Below are positions 1-10,860 of a stretch of DNA of 64,000 bases, piece after piece; within the stretch, counting starts at the first letter, position 1, and every line of letters starts with the position of its first letter. The position numbers and the translations under genes are program-made. This stretch comes from Mesorhabditis belari (Eukaryota > Nematoda > Chromadorea > Rhabditida > Rhabditidae), in assembly GCA_958450365.1 (NCBI GenBank), contig CAUEEP010000752.1, positions 1 through 64,000 on the forward strand, read 5' to 3'. The notes beneath the pieces are model-generated. The model was not told where the DNA came from and did no database searches. It worked only from the letters and a program-made list of their open reading frames with translations.

Positions 1-838
1 AACGTTATCAGCTCTAATACGTCAAGCCAACGGTAAAATTCGGTGGTGGGAGCATTATGTTGTGGGGTAAGTGTTCGCTCTATTTTTCATTTACGATTTG
101 TTTTTTTTAGGCTCGATGAATCGAAGTGTATCGGGACCGCTAGTGTTTATCAATGGAAATCTCGATGCTCAAAGGTACAAGTCAATCATAGAGAACAACT
201 TACTTCCATTTGCAAACACGAACTTGCCAGAAGGATGGGCCTTATATCAAGACAACACAACGCTCGATGCCACAAAAGCCAACTAATGATGGCCCAAGTT
301 GTTTGACTTGCAAATGGAGGAAGAGCTCGCCTAACTGGCGTTTTTGCTGCTTATCGTGCAAAAATTGATCAAAGTGCCTCCTTATTCGCCGGATTTGACT
401 GTTATAGAGCATCTTTGGGCCCATTTAAAGACTAAACTCAGGGGCAAGATATTCAACACAAAGGTCGAGCTTTGGTTCTTTATCAGAAACGTTTGGCGAC
501 AAATTTCTTCGGGAGTTCTACGTGATTTGGTCGACTCAATGCCTCAACCTATTGAAGCAGTGATTTTGGCTAAAGGAGGACCGACCAAATATTAATCTCG
601 CTTTCCTTTTTTAATGGTGGGACAAGACTTTTGCACCATATATTTTTTGATGTTAAACTTTATTTGTCATTTTCTTTCAGGTAATAAATTTTTTAAATCT
701 AAAAACTTGTTTATATGAAAGCTTACAACTTAGGGTTCAGAAAAACCCCTTTACTTAAAAAGTTGTTTTCGGAAAATTTTAGAATTTTGACAAAATGTTT
801 CAGAAAAGTAAATGGGACAGGACTTTTGCACCACAGTG
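1..838 (+). mobile_element. Tc1-like transposon, right part, cut by window edge
   Basis: The element runs in from the left edge and ends in a terminal inverted repeat at about 812-838 (reads CACTGTGGTGCAAAAGTCCT on the other strand) next to a TA. A near copy of the same 25-bp motif lies in direct orientation at 615-639, so the 3' end contains a repeated terminus. The body holds the C-terminal half of a DDE transposase. Confidence 0.75.
3..595 (+). pseudogene. Tc1-like transposase C-terminal part, degenerate
   Basis: The frame starting at base 3 reads KFGGGSIMLWG after an in-frame stop. A 44-bp intron (67-110, GTAAGT...TTTTTTAG) leads into GSMNRSVSGPLVFING. Later come YQDNTT (second catalytic Asp region), PPYSPDLTVIEHLW (third acidic position) and the usual C-terminal ending GGPTKY at 595. 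The catalytic blocks are in different frames and a stop interrupts the start, so it is dead. It resembles the transposase at 33.3-33.9 kb, which also ends in an RPTKY-type tail. Confidence 0.8.
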
Positions 839-890
839 TATTTATCTGATCGCCCGAGTAGGAAGTGGCTTTGCGTCTCCCGAAGATATG

Positions 891-965
891 TCTTCGTGGC
901 CTAGTGGTCGTCCCCTAGGCAATCAACTTGTTCGGCCTGGTTTGAGCCCGGTGTTGAGCAGAAGC
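891..965 (+). pseudogene. tRNA-like sequence (A and B boxes)
   Basis: TGGCCTAGTGG fits a Pol III A box and GGTTTGAGCCC a B box, spaced about as in a tRNA. The acceptor ends do not pair convincingly, so it is a tRNA-derived module of the surrounding foldback element and not a working tRNA gene. Confidence 0.45.
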
Positions 966-1260
966 TTTCCTCTTTGCAAAAGCGATTTTCAAAAGTTTTA
1001 TTCTTGTTGTAACTTTGTTTTGGACTTTATATTAAGCAAATCTCTTCCCTATATATATCGTTTTGAGGATTCCACGTCAATCGTTAAGATTCCCGGCCGG
1101 AGCACGTAATCGTGCGACTTTTGGCATAACCTTTTATCTAAATTGTCCAAACTTCAACTATATAAAGTTGCATAAATCAGTGTTTACGTGAATATAGCCT
1201 GCGGTGAATATTCAAGTTTTTTTAATCAAAGTTTTGTAAGTTGCAAAGCAAAAGCAAAAC

Positions 1261-1328
1261 CAAAGTCCGGACTCGAACCAGTGCCAGGTAGTTGAGGGCT
1301 CAGCTCACTTTCCACTTGGCCATGATTA
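1261..1328 (-). pseudogene. tRNA-like sequence, opposite arm
   Basis: On the minus strand TGGCCAAGTGG (A box) is followed by GGTTCGAGTCC (perfect B box). No acceptor stem can be drawn. It is the mirror partner of the module at 891-965. Confidence 0.5.
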
Positions 1329-1380
1329 TATATTTTCTAAGAGCGCCAGATCGCTTGGTACTCGCACGGTCAGATAAATA

Positions 1381-1868
1381 GTGCAACACGCAAAAACTGC
1401 TTTTTTACACATAAACTTCAAACGGATTTAGGTCGAAAGTTTGAACCGATGACACACAAGCTAGACAATCAGCGAAAAATTTGTGACAAAATAGGCTAGG
1501 TCCCGCTTCGAAACTCGGTGGTAAATGAACAACGATTCCTAGTAAGGGTCGTCGGATCAAGTATCGGTCTGCCGATCTTTCAACCTTTGGATCAATCGGT
1601 TCGGTTGGTCGTCGCCCGACCTTTAAATGGGCATCGGTTTAAAACCTTTTTTCATTACCTATTCAGCGTTTCGTGTTTGTGTTTTTTAGTTTCCTTAATT
1701 TGCTAAGAGTTATTTAGATAGATCGGAGACATACAGGGTAGCTGAAAATTATGCATATGGCATAGTTTTAAACAATGTATGAATTATTAATACTCATCTT
1801 TTTGTGTTTTGATATTCTTTTTATCATTGTCTATTAATTTTTCGTGAAAAAAAATTAATTTCTAGGCC
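1381..1868. other. No gene recognised
   Basis: AT-rich sequence without a convincing coding frame. It ends at the transposase start and may include the 5' leader of the element at 1869. Confidence 0.4.
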
Positions 1869-2447
1869 ATGACAAAGACGTGCGCTAGTCAGGACGCAAT
1901 CGCTCAGCTGGCGACGAGCGGCATAAAGAACTCGTCGATCGCATCAAGGTTTGCGGTGGCTCTGAGGACCGTCCAGAAGATCGTAAAGCAATGGAAAGAG
2001 GAGGGACATGTTCAGTCCAAGCCCGGAAGAGGACGAAAGAGGACCGTTAACACCCGAAAGATGCGTGGGATCATCAAGAGGAGGATCGAGCAAAAAGACG
2101 ATCTTAACTTGAACAAGATGGCAAAACAGGTTCAACTTTTGCGTTTCTCGGTTCAATCGAGAGTGAAAAATGCGCTCGGACTTCGAAGTTATCGATTGTT
2201 AAACGGACAAGTGCTCACCGATCAAGCCAAGCAAAACCGAAAGGAGAAATGCAAGAAATTGCGAGCTTTTTTCAAGGGGCGGCGCATTCTCTGGTCGGAT
2301 GAGAAGATTTTCACCTTGGAAGTGGCTAAAAATTCACAAAATCACCGTCAACTTCTCAGTTCAGCCCTCAAGAGCACTCGCAAACAAAAAGTTGCTACAA
2401 AAAGGTCTATTTCCAGAAATTTTGATATTAGTCTAATGTTACTCTAG
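1869..2447 (+). pseudogene. Tc1-like transposase, N-terminal fragment
   Basis: A 192-codon ORF opens with a paired-type helix-turn-helix region (IKNSSIASRFAVALRTVQKI), a basic linker KPGRGRKR and a second helix region, then reaches the first catalytic Asp motif ILWSDEKIFTLE at about residue 140. After that the frame departs from the family, and the remaining catalytic Asp and Glu/Asp blocks are missing. It is truncated relative to the usual ~340 residues and cannot be catalytic. No matching terminal repeats were found. Confidence 0.8.
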
Positions 2448-3140
2448 AGACAAAACTTTATCAAAAAAAGAATTGATTTCCTGGGCGGGGCTCATTTTGT
2501 TGCCAGCAATAAATTCCATCCTTGACCTCTGAGAGCTATAGAACTTTGTTCATCCGATAGAATTTCTAATAGCTTCAAACGGCAGGATGGAAGTATCAGA
2601 TAGCTTCAATTCTCGACCGCACATCGATTATCTCTTACAGTTCTCGAGAAATCAACGATTTTTCATTTCAGTGAGGTCGATTACAGTATTTACGGTATAA
2701 AGCCCCTCCGATTACTTGACATTTCCAATTTTTCATTAACAATTTCACTCATGACTTTGTCATCTAAGGCTTAATTACCCAAAATCAAAATATTAAGAAA
2801 GGAAGCTAGCTACGCACAAGACAAAATCCTACCAGCGTTTTATTGGTGAAACAACTCCCCGAGACGGCCATGTTATAGCAGATGGCGTCGGTTAGGACAA
2901 TGCATGGAGCGGGAACGATGCAAATCCCAGCAGGAAAATTCCATTTTTGAAAAGAACTCTCTCGGAGTGGTGTACCTTGTTTTGATGTCAACAAAAAGAT
3001 TCTGAGGATTTTGGACTACACAATCGGTTATTCACTTTTGAGTAAATCCAAAAATTGCCATCTGCCACACTGAACCAGACACCCGGTTTAATTACCCAAG
3101 TTTCGGGTAACTTCAAAAGTTGAACCTCCGTTGTCTTGCC
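2448..3140. other. No gene recognised; MITE-like terminus at ~2686
   Basis: No coding frame stands out. ACAGTATTTACGGTATAAAG at about 2685 matches, inverted, the TACCGTAAATACTGTAATTA terminus near 58781, so remnants of one MITE family are likely. Confidence 0.35.
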
Positions 3141-3518
3141 AGAAAATTACCCCAAATTTTGGTAGTCACTAGCGCCAGACATACTACACATACAATATTA
3201 AAAAATCAAAACGCTTTTATGGCTAACAACCGATTTTACGGGCATCTGAAAGTCTAGATTTCCCAGCGCTTTTTTCTCATTTCACCTTAACATCAGCTCA
3301 AAATTTGTCGTTGTTTCACGTTAGGTCTCTGGCAACCACTGTCAAAAAAATGAAAGAAGTCGGCCCTAAAATGAGGGCGTTGAGACATGAAAAAGTCGCA
3401 GTCATTTCATAGGCGCCAACCTAATAATTGCTTTCTGGATTTTATTACATTGGCCCATAAGTCTTGCTTACACTTTGCTCTTTCGAAATTTGTTTTGTTT
3501 GTTTATGTTTATGCGCTC

Positions 3519-3631
3519 GAGAAGATGAACTGGATCGCTACCTCGAGGAGAACGCCATTGAAATGGCAATCAGCGCTTACTGGGTTCAGCACAACAAAAT
3601 CTTCCCAGCTCTTTACAATCTGACTACCTAA
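3519..3631 (+). pseudogene. hAT-transposase-like C-terminal scrap, left arm
   Basis: The frame reads EDELDRYLEENAIEMAISAY and continues with FPALYNLTT. The order acidic-LDRYL, aromatic/W and FPxL resembles the dimerisation tail of hAT transposases (DELDRYL ... W ... FPxLxxLAxxYL). Its mirror copy at 8200-8325 keeps the same frame. The rest of a hAT transposase was not found. Confidence 0.4.
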
Positions 3632-4403
3632 ATTCTTCGTATTTTCTGTTAAAAACGACTTGAAGGGAATGAGCAAAAGAAATGCAAAGCAGCTGGAAAT
3701 ATCAATCTTAAATCAGAGAAGTTTGTTCAGTTTTTTGGCTTGTGAATGTGCGATTAAAAAGAAATTGGCGAAATCTACAAGAATCTCGTGACAACAACGA
3801 CAACGACAATGACAACGAAATCACGTGCGGAAAAACTGAATCGAAATCTACAAGAACCCTTAAAATTGAATCTTTTTTTAGAATTTTTCTGGCTCATTTC
3901 ATCACTATTTTCTATTGTTTTCGTTTTTTAATAATTATTAAAGCGTACATTTTTGGGATGGTTGGGGAAATATTGAGAGGAATCGACAAGGAAAACAATT
4001 TGAGCCATCCCCTTTCAAAAAGACAAAACAATTCTTTCCGAGATTTTGTTAAAGGACACTTTTCATTACGTTCAATCATATATATTATTTTATGAATTCA
4101 GGCCTTTTCAGCGTTTCCGAAATCCAAATTTGAAATTCTTTTCTTCAAAAGTTGAAAATATCCTTTTGTTTATGGGGTATCTCGTCATTTAATGCATAAA
4201 ACATGAAGTTTTAGAAGAAAATGGCTAAATTTGAAATTAGATAGGTGAAAACGATTGAGCAAAATAAAGAAAAGGAAATTTAGAGTACTTATCGGTTATA
4301 TCCCCACAAAATGAACTAATTTGTGGGATATAACCGACTTGATGCATGATTTAAACCCTTGTGGGGTCATAACCGACTATTATCAATTTTTGTTTAGATA
4401 AAG

Positions 4404-4746
4404 ATGACTTTCAAGCATCTCAGTCACGGAATTTGGTTCTTTTCGCTTCTTTCCACTGCTCATTTATTTGCCATGAATACCGACACTGACCTATCGTGGG
4501 AAGCCTATGATGAAAGTTGCAAAGTTTTCGATTCTTTTGGTGTAGTTTGAATTTAAAGGGAAGAATTGATAAAAAAGGGATTAGGAGACGAGCCTGAGGT
4601 CAAAAGGATACACCTCAGTGGCTCCCGCTCCAGAGAGTTTCAAAAGAGTATTCAACTTTCAAGTGGCTAAGCTAGAAATAGCTGGGGATCAGGAATTGTC
4701 TCCCATCGCTCATGTGAATTTTTTGAATTTCAGTAGACAGACGTAG
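4404..4746 (+). CDS. Small secreted protein candidate, left palindrome arm
   Basis: Two exons, 4404-4541 and 4585-4746, around a 43-bp intron (GTAGTT...TTAG), give 99 residues. The N-terminus MTFKHLSHGIWFFSLLSTAH followed by LFA looks like a signal peptide. The mature part has a single Cys (ESCKVFD) and a segment GYTSVAPAPESFKRVFNFQV that the mirror copy also keeps in this frame. An in-frame two-residue length difference between the copies in exon 1 supports coding. I do not recognise the family; secretion is inferred from the leader only. Confidence 0.45.
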
Positions 4747-5751
4747 ACGAGGCATATTGTGGCTGTATTGACTTTTCAAGAATAGATTCGAATCACTAAT
4801 GCCCTAGGCACTCTAGACACCACTGCTTGATTGAGGAATCAAATTCACAAATTATATAAGCAGAATAAGTCGTCCGACTAAGCTCAAAGGCGCTTTCAAC
4901 GTTTCAGCATTTTTAGATCGCCCCATCTCCTCAACAAGTCAATTTTCTCGAAATTCTGAAACTTCTTACTGAATATTTCCGAAGTGGGAATTGTTCAAAG
5001 GCTTGCGAAATGTCGATTACTCAACTCATTAGCGGTCAGTTCTCAAATTCGAGCCTCAGCGCCCCTAGTGTTTCTTGCAAATCACTACCAAAATTTCCCA
5101 ATACCATGAAAAATGACAGAGAATTAAGGGAAAGCTGTGTCCAGTCACTGCTTGTGCACCCGATTCTCCGACAAAGCTGATGGTGAGCTTTCTGGAACGC
5201 TGATGGGTATGGCATGGGTCGTTCATTTCTGGCGAGGAAACATTACCATTCCTCCACCATCATCAACAACAAGGGCACCCAAGAACTAATAAATATTTAA
5301 GTTAAAAACAACTTGTGAAGAACAAGACAAGGCAGCAATTTTTTCCGAGTTTGAACTCTTAAAAGCTAAATCTCTTCTATGAGGTTAGAACATTTGTAAT
5401 GACCGATATCTTAGATTAATGGGTTGTGTCTCACGAGAAAGCCTTTTCTATCTATCTACTATATTATAATTTTGAAAAGTTGTCTGTGTGTCTGTTACCA
5501 CGATTTCTCGTCACGATGCGAGTTTTCTGTTGGAAAAAGATGTAAATCGGTTCCGGGTTCGGTTCCGAGTGCAGAATTATTTTTGCTTGACGTTCTTTTG
5601 GATCCGATAAAGTTTTTTTATGTAGGACGAGATTTACTATTCCTTTTTAGGGCGTACTTGCTCAATACCGGCAAGTGATCACAAAAATAACGTTAAAGCT
5701 TTTTATATGTTAATTTGAGCAATTAATTAGGGGTTTCCAAACGTATTTATT

Positions 5752-5961
5752 TCAGCAAAACCTTAATTGATCCACAATGAAACAAAAATCGGCAACGAAA
5801 GGGTCTTTCCACGAGTTTTTGGTAATTTGACATGCTGAATTCATCCATTTGTAAACGAGGCATTCATTTGCCACGCAACAGCGACCTTCCCCAGGTGGAA
5901 GGGCACACTGGCAATTAGCGGCCGATTCGATTGATGTCAAAGTATCGATGACAACTTGCAT
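5752..5961 (-). CDS. Cys-rich ORF, left arm copy
   Basis: The ORF begins MQVVIDTLTSIESAANCQCA and continues with Cys at GRCCVANEC and NSACQITKN. Its mirror copy at 6261-6410 keeps the frame, most Cys positions and the block KWMNSACQITKN. This copy reads past the other's stop. A secretory leader might come from an upstream exon near the palindrome centre, but none could be fixed. Unrecognised family. Confidence 0.35.
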   Translation of the reverse strand: MQVVIDTLTSIESAANCQCALPPGEGRCCVANECLVYKWMNSACQITKNSWKDPFVADFCFIVDQLRFC

Positions 5962-6260
5962 CGTTGCGTGCACATGAAAGCAGTCAAAGTCAAAGTTGGG
6001 AGCGTCAGTGTCAAACTAAATTCCTTCATGAACATGGTATCCATGGGTGCCCTCGGCAGAGTCTTGGCCGAGTTTCGCTATAGTGAAGTTAGGCTTATCG
6101 ACTTCTCCATAGTTCGTTATTATTTATTATTATTTATCATTTACAATATTATTTAGTGCCAAGACTTTGCCGAGGACACCCATGGATACCATGTTCAAGA
6201 AGGAATTTAGTTTGACACTGATTGCGCCCCAAGTTTAGCCGCCTTCATGTGAGCAAAACG

Positions 6261-6410
6261 ATGAAAGCTGTCATCGCTACTTTGGCATCAATCGAGTCGG
6301 CCGCTAATTGCCAGTGTGCCCCTCCACCTAGGGAATGTAGCTGCTGCGTGGAGAAGGGATGCCTCGCTCACAAATGGATGAATTCAGCGTGTCAAATCAC
6401 CAAAAACTGA
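6261..6410 (+). CDS. Cys-rich ORF, right arm copy
   Basis: The 49-residue frame runs MKAVIATLASIESAANCQCA, then PPPRECSCCVEKGC and KWMNSACQITKN, and stops. Seven Cys lie within 33 residues. It is the mirror of the minus-strand ORF at 5752-5961. The conserved frame and Cys pattern suggest a small Cys-rich peptide exon whose leader exon is not identified. Confidence 0.35.
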   Translation: MKAVIATLASIESAANCQCAPPPRECSCCVEKGCLAHKWMNSACQITKN

Positions 6411-6764
6411 TGAACAATCGATGTTGTTGCCCACTTTTGTTCATTTGTGGATAAATTAAACATTTTCTGAAACCAATACATTTGGAAACACCTAGTTAAT
6501 TGCTCAAAATAACACATTAAAGGCTTTTACCTCATTTTGCTTGTTGATTGATTGCTTTTTCATAAAGAGAACGAGATATTCTTTTAAAGAGTGAGATTTT
6601 TCTCTAAGCATCGATTCGATAAATAGTTTTGGAAGCTGAAGTACTCATATTTGGCAAATCAAAGCGAACAAACAACTAACAGCCCGAAGTGTCTTTTTTT
6701 CTTGATCTCGAAAAGTGCCGTAAAAAAAACATTGAGTGAATTACTGTCCTTTGAAGTTCTTTAT

Positions 6765-6814
6765 TCAAGTTTAGCTTGTCTTGAAGTTTAGCTTGTCTTG
6801 AAGTTTAGCTTGTC
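6765..6814. repeat. 17-bp tandem repeat, three copies
   Basis: The unit TTGAAGTTTAGCTTGTC is repeated about three times inside the right palindrome arm. Confidence 0.7.
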
Positions 6815-7365
6815 GGACCATTTGTCCAGATATCTCTGATATGCTCTTCGCCCCTCCCAAAGTAAATACCAGTCGCAGTCTCCACAAAATCTCCGCTAAG
6901 TTTGTCATCAGTTTCGTCGGAGAATCGGGTGCACACGCAGTGACTGGACGCAGCTTTTCCTTAATTTTCTTTCATTTGTCATGATATTGAGAGGTTTTCT
7001 TAGTGATTTGCAAGAGACTTCGTGGACACTCGGGACGTTGAAGCTTGAGTTTAAGAACTAACCGTTAATTAGCTCAGTGATCAACTTTCCGCAAGCGTTT
7101 GAACAATTCCCAATGCGGAAAAATTCACTCAGAGATTTCAAAAGTGGTAGAAAATTCACCTGTTGAGTAGATGGAGCGATCTAAAAATGCTGAAACGTTG
7201 AAAGCGCCTTTGAGCTTAGTCGGACGACTTATTCTGCTTATATAATTTGTGAATTTGATTCCTCAATCAAGCAGTGGTGTCTAGAGTGCCTAGGGCATTA
7301 GTGATTCGAATCTATTCTTGAAAAGTCAATACAGCTACAATATGTCTGCGCGGCTTTTTTGAAAT

Positions 7366-7695
7366 TCAAAAGAAATCCACATCGTCGGAGATGGGAGACA
7401 ATTCCTTATCCCTAACTATTTCGAACGTAGCCACTTGAAAGTTGAATACTCTTTTGAGACTCTCTGGAGCGGGAGCCACTGGGGTGTATCCTTTTGACCC
7501 CAGGCTCGTCTCCTAATCTCTTTTTTACCAATTCTTCCCTTTAAACTCAAACTACAAAGTATCGAAAACTTTGCAACTTTCCTCATGGAATTCCGGCCAT
7601 AACGATATGTCACTGCTGGTATTCATAGGAAATAAATGAGCAGTCGAAAGAAGCGAAAAGAACCAAATTCCGTGGCTCAGATTCTTGAAAGTCAT
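7366..7695 (-). pseudogene. Mirror copy of the small secreted protein
   Basis: It begins MTFKNLSHGIWFFSLLSTAH and reaches ESCKVFDTL, matching the left-arm gene. Just before the presumed donor it lacks about 4 nt (TTGG), so the joined second exon (KGYTPVAPAPESLKRVFNFQ, up to ELSPI) would be out of frame. Either this copy is broken or it uses a different splice site. Confidence 0.4.
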
Positions 7696-8199
7696 CTTTA
7701 TCTAAACAAAAATTGGTACTAGTCGGTTATGACCCCAGAAGAGTTTAAATCATGCTGATAAGTTCTCTAAAGTTCCTTTTCTTTCTTTTGCGCTGAAAAG
7801 GCTGAAAAGGCTTAAATTCATAAAAAAATATAGATGATTGAACGTAATGAAAAGTATCCTTTGACAAAATTTCGGAAAGAATTGTTTTGTCTTTTTGAAA
7901 GGGGGATGGCTCAAATTGTCCTTGTGGATTCCTCTCAATATTTCCGTAACCATCCCAAAATTTACACTTTAATAATTATTAAAAAACGAAAACAATAGAA
8001 AATAGTGATGAAATGAGCCAGAAAACATCTGAAAAAAGATTCAATTTGAAAGATTCTTGTAGATTTCGCCTAATTCTTTCTAATCACCCATTCACAATCC
8101 AAAAAACTGGACAAATTTCTCTGATCGGAGATTGATATTTCCAGCTGTTTTGCATTTCTTTTGCTCATTTCCATCAAGTCGTTTTTAACAGAAAATACG

Positions 8200-8325
8200 G
8201 CGAATTTAGATAGTCAGAATTTAAGGCTGGGAAGATTTCGTTCTGCTGAACACAGTAAGCGCTGATTGCCATTTCAATGGCGTCCTCCTCGAGGTAGCGA
8301 TCCAGTTCATCTTCTCGAGCGGATA
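8200..8325 (-). pseudogene. hAT-transposase-like C-terminal scrap, right arm
   Basis: Minus-strand frame REDELDRYLEEDAIEMAISA, then FPALNSDYLNSPYF. The ending DYLNSP recalls the DYLSIP tail of hAT dimerisation domains. It mirrors 3519-3631. Confidence 0.4.
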
Positions 8326-8753
8326 AACAAAAACAAATTTCGAAAGAACAAAGTTTTACCAAGACTTATGGGCCAATGTAATAAAATCAAAAAAAGCAAG
8401 TATTAGGTTGGCGCCTATGAAATGACTGCGACTTTGTCATGTCTCAACGCCCTCATTTTAGGGCCGACTTCTTTCATTTTTGGACATGACGTGAAACAAC
8501 GACAAATTTTGAGCTGCCGTTAAGGTGAAATGAGAAAAAAGCGCTGGGAAATTTAGACTTTCATATGCCCGTAAAATCGGTTGTTAGCCATAAAAGCGTT
8601 TTGATTTTTTAATATTCTATGTGTAGTATGCCTAGCGCTAGTTACTGCCAAAATTTGCGGTAATTTTCTTTTAGTTAGTTTATATCCTGTGGATTGAGAG
8701 GACCGTAAGGTTGATTCTAATAAACTACACATTTCAAAATTGGATAATTTCTA

Positions 8754-9312
8754 CAGGGTGTTTCAAAAGTTCTGGCACAACTTTTTGTAAAAGCAGTGAA
8801 TTTATGGCAGCATGTCTAATTTATTTCAAAATAGTAGGTGTTATATAGGGATTTGAAGCCCGGAATCGTGGCTACATTTACATGCTAAAAGCTTTCGAAT
8901 TGGAGTCATACAACTCATGTGCCAAGTTTTTGAGTGAGCACTACTCGGTGTCCTTCAGCACCATCCCAACTTTGACTTGGAGGGCCTATTCTTCTTTAGG
9001 GATTCATTCACCTTTCTCAACTGTTCACTGTATTTGATTGCATTAACGGTCGTTTTGCTATCCAGCAACTCCCAGTACACCACTCCCTCCATATCCTAGA
9101 AAACGCAGAGCATAAACTTCTTCTGGTGCAAATCGGGCCTGGGGTCACTTTCGGGTTTCTCGCCGGGCCCCACCTATTGCCGCTTGCTCCGAAAGTTCAC
9201 AGATAAAACCCATTTCTCATCTCCTGTCACAATTCGAGGAAGAAAGGATTTCCTTTTGTATTGTGAGAGATGGACGGCATCGATCGAGGCGCGCTGCCAC
9301 TTCTAGGGGTTA
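8754..9312. mobile_element. Remnant of a TIR element containing mariner sequence
   Basis: CAGGGTGTTTCAAAAGTTCT follows a TA at 8752-8753 and looks like a Tc1/mariner terminus. The leader resembles the arm of the element at 47541. No right terminus was found before the next element starts at 9315. Confidence 0.4.
8953..9293 (-). pseudogene. Mariner transposase fragment
   Basis: Read on the minus strand, the frame contains RIVTGDEKWVLSVNF (first catalytic Asp of the DD34D triad), then VGPGEKPES, KKFMLCVF and DMEGVVYWELL, all standard mariner blocks in the right order. Stops interrupt it (after SKRQ and after LCVF). N- and C-terminal parts are missing. Confidence 0.75.
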
Positions 9313-9314
9313 TA

Positions 9315-9859
9315 CAGTAGCGGACATAATTTTAGCCTATTCTTTGTTTTTACCAAAACTTTTTTCTAATTTAAGCTATCAAGCCAAAACTTGCGCTGAA
9401 CGTAGAAAATCTTCTAAAATTAGTATTTTACCATCTAAAAAATCCTCAGATTTTGTCTATAAGATTTTTCTTTTGGCAAAAAAGTGGATGGAGATTCCAC
9501 AAAGTGCCATTGATGCTTTACTCTCTTCGATGAACCGCCGTTACCAAGCCGTCATTGACGCAAAAGGTGGGCCGACAAAATATTAATACGATTATGATAA
9601 TTTATGATAGCTCTTTTGAGGATTTCATTGATTTTAATTGTTTTTATAAATAGTTGTTTAAATATGCTATAATTATGTCGTTCAGCTATACACTAAAATT
9701 CTTGAAAAGTCTTATAAACAGAATGTGAGAATTTTTTAGATGGTAAAATACTAACTTTAGGAGATTTTCTACGTTCAGGGCAAATTTTGGCTTGATAGCT
9801 TAAATTGCAACAAAGTTTTGGTAAAAACAAAAGATATGCTAAAATTATGTCCGCTACTG
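9315..9859 (+). mobile_element. Non-autonomous Tc1-like element with ~160-bp TIRs
   Basis: CAGTAGCGGACATAATTTTA at the left is mirrored at the right end, and similarity continues for about 160 bp. TA dinucleotides flank both ends. Between the arms, 9484-9585 keeps the last codons of a Tc1-like transposase (MEIPQSAIDALLSSM to GGPTKY). It is an internal-deletion derivative of a larger element. Confidence 0.8.
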
Positions 9860-9861
9860 TA

Positions 9862-10158
9862 AATATTTTCTTATTTCGAGTACAAAGATTAAAGCGTTTT
9901 CTTTTTTTTTCCAACCAATTACCACAATTCTTGTCATGAAAAGTTTATTTGAAATAAAATTTGTTCTCTTTCCAAGAAAAGCTCAACTACTTTATTTTGA
10001 AAATCGCAAGCAGCAATTGACTTTTTCTGTACAAGTCATTCTTTCCGACAACAAACAGTTTAGCCGACAATTATAGAGATTTTTGTAAAAAGCAAAGTTT
10101 AAAAAGTTCTTTTATCTTTTCGTTTGTACTTTTTAGCAATTTAACAAGAAATTTTCTT
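9862..10158. other. No gene recognised
   Basis: AT-rich spacer between the Tc1-like derivative and the LINE fragment. Confidence 0.4.
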
Positions 10159-10800
10159 AAAGTTCGAGACCCATTCTAGAGTATGCATCTATAGTTTGGT
10201 CTCCACATACACAAGTTGATATCTCTCACCTAGAAAAAAATCCAGCAGAGATACACTAAGGTAGCTCTATGGAACATGGACTTTTCCAAATTTGCATACT
10301 TTAATTACACAGATAGACGCAAAATTTTTGATCTTAAATCTTCTAGACACCGCCACTTGGTCACGGATTTAGTAGAATGTTTCAAAATTGTAAAGGACAG
10401 GCAACCTATCCCTCTTTTTCGCGATTTATTCAAAGTTAATCCCACGGTTAGTTCAAGGAGAGGTTCTTTTGTTTTAGAAATTCCAGTCACCTCCAATAAG
10501 TTTGTTTATAACTCTTTTCCAATAAGAACTGCCAGAATTTGGAATCGACTCCCCAGAGTTTTGAGAGAGTCCAATAGTCTCGAAACCTTTAAATTATCTG
10601 TAGATGATCTTGATCCTGAAGCTCTAGTGGATCCTTGACGTTATCTGTGCTACCCACATTTTACATATATTATATCGTGTTGCTTTTTATCGGCCCTTTT
10701 CGTGTTATGCGTATGAATTCATGTGTTTTAATCTTAAATCTAGCGCACTTTATCTCAGGTCCTGAATAAAGTATCTATATAAAGTTTAATCAATTTGAAT
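10159..10800 (+). pseudogene. Non-LTR retrotransposon, 3' end of ORF2
   Basis: PILEYASIVWSPHTQVDIS and LEK at 10165-10240 match the end of a CR1/jockey-type reverse transcriptase ORF. After a stop and a short deletion the tail resumes (10276-10638) with SFPIRTARIWNRLPRVLRES and NSLETFKLSVDDLD. The 3' UTR ends in TGAATAAAGTATC near 10775, much as the LINE tail near 40810. 5'-truncated, as is usual for LINE copies. Confidence 0.75.
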
Positions 10801-10860
10801 CATCAATTTTTAAAAAAATAAGTTTAATCAATTTTATCAGTTTCCCTCACAACTTTAGCC

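Larger units (their letters stand above)
839..1380. mobile_element. Foldback/MITE-like element with tRNA-like arms
   Basis: The left end TATTTATCTGATCG is mirrored by CGGTCAGATAAATA at 1367-1380. The homology extends inward: both arms carry a tRNA-like segment (891-965 plus, 1261-1328 minus). GTG flanks both ends directly and may be a 3-bp target duplication. The element abuts the Tc1-like right end at 838. Confidence 0.55.
3141..8675. repeat. Giant imperfect palindrome (arms ~2.5-2.9 kb)
   Basis: The left arm runs from about 3141 and the right arm ends near 8675; the axis lies near 6110. Matching pairs occur throughout: 3184/8640, 4800/7300 (a ~70-bp segment containing TCAAGCAGTGGTGTCTAGAG), 5150/6910, 5760/6410 and 6040/6175. 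The arms differ by substitutions and indels, so this is an old inverted duplication or foldback element. Both arms carry the same small ORFs, annotated separately. Confidence 0.85.

Noticed and set aside
795..1109. 104-codon ORF
   Set aside because: It spans a transposon end and a tRNA-like module; no motif or splice context.
3742..4095. 117-codon ORF in the left palindrome arm
   Set aside because: The mirror arm has indels that break this frame, so it is not conserved as protein.
7416..7613. 65-codon minus ORF in the right arm
   Set aside because: It uses the frame other than the one conserved between arms.
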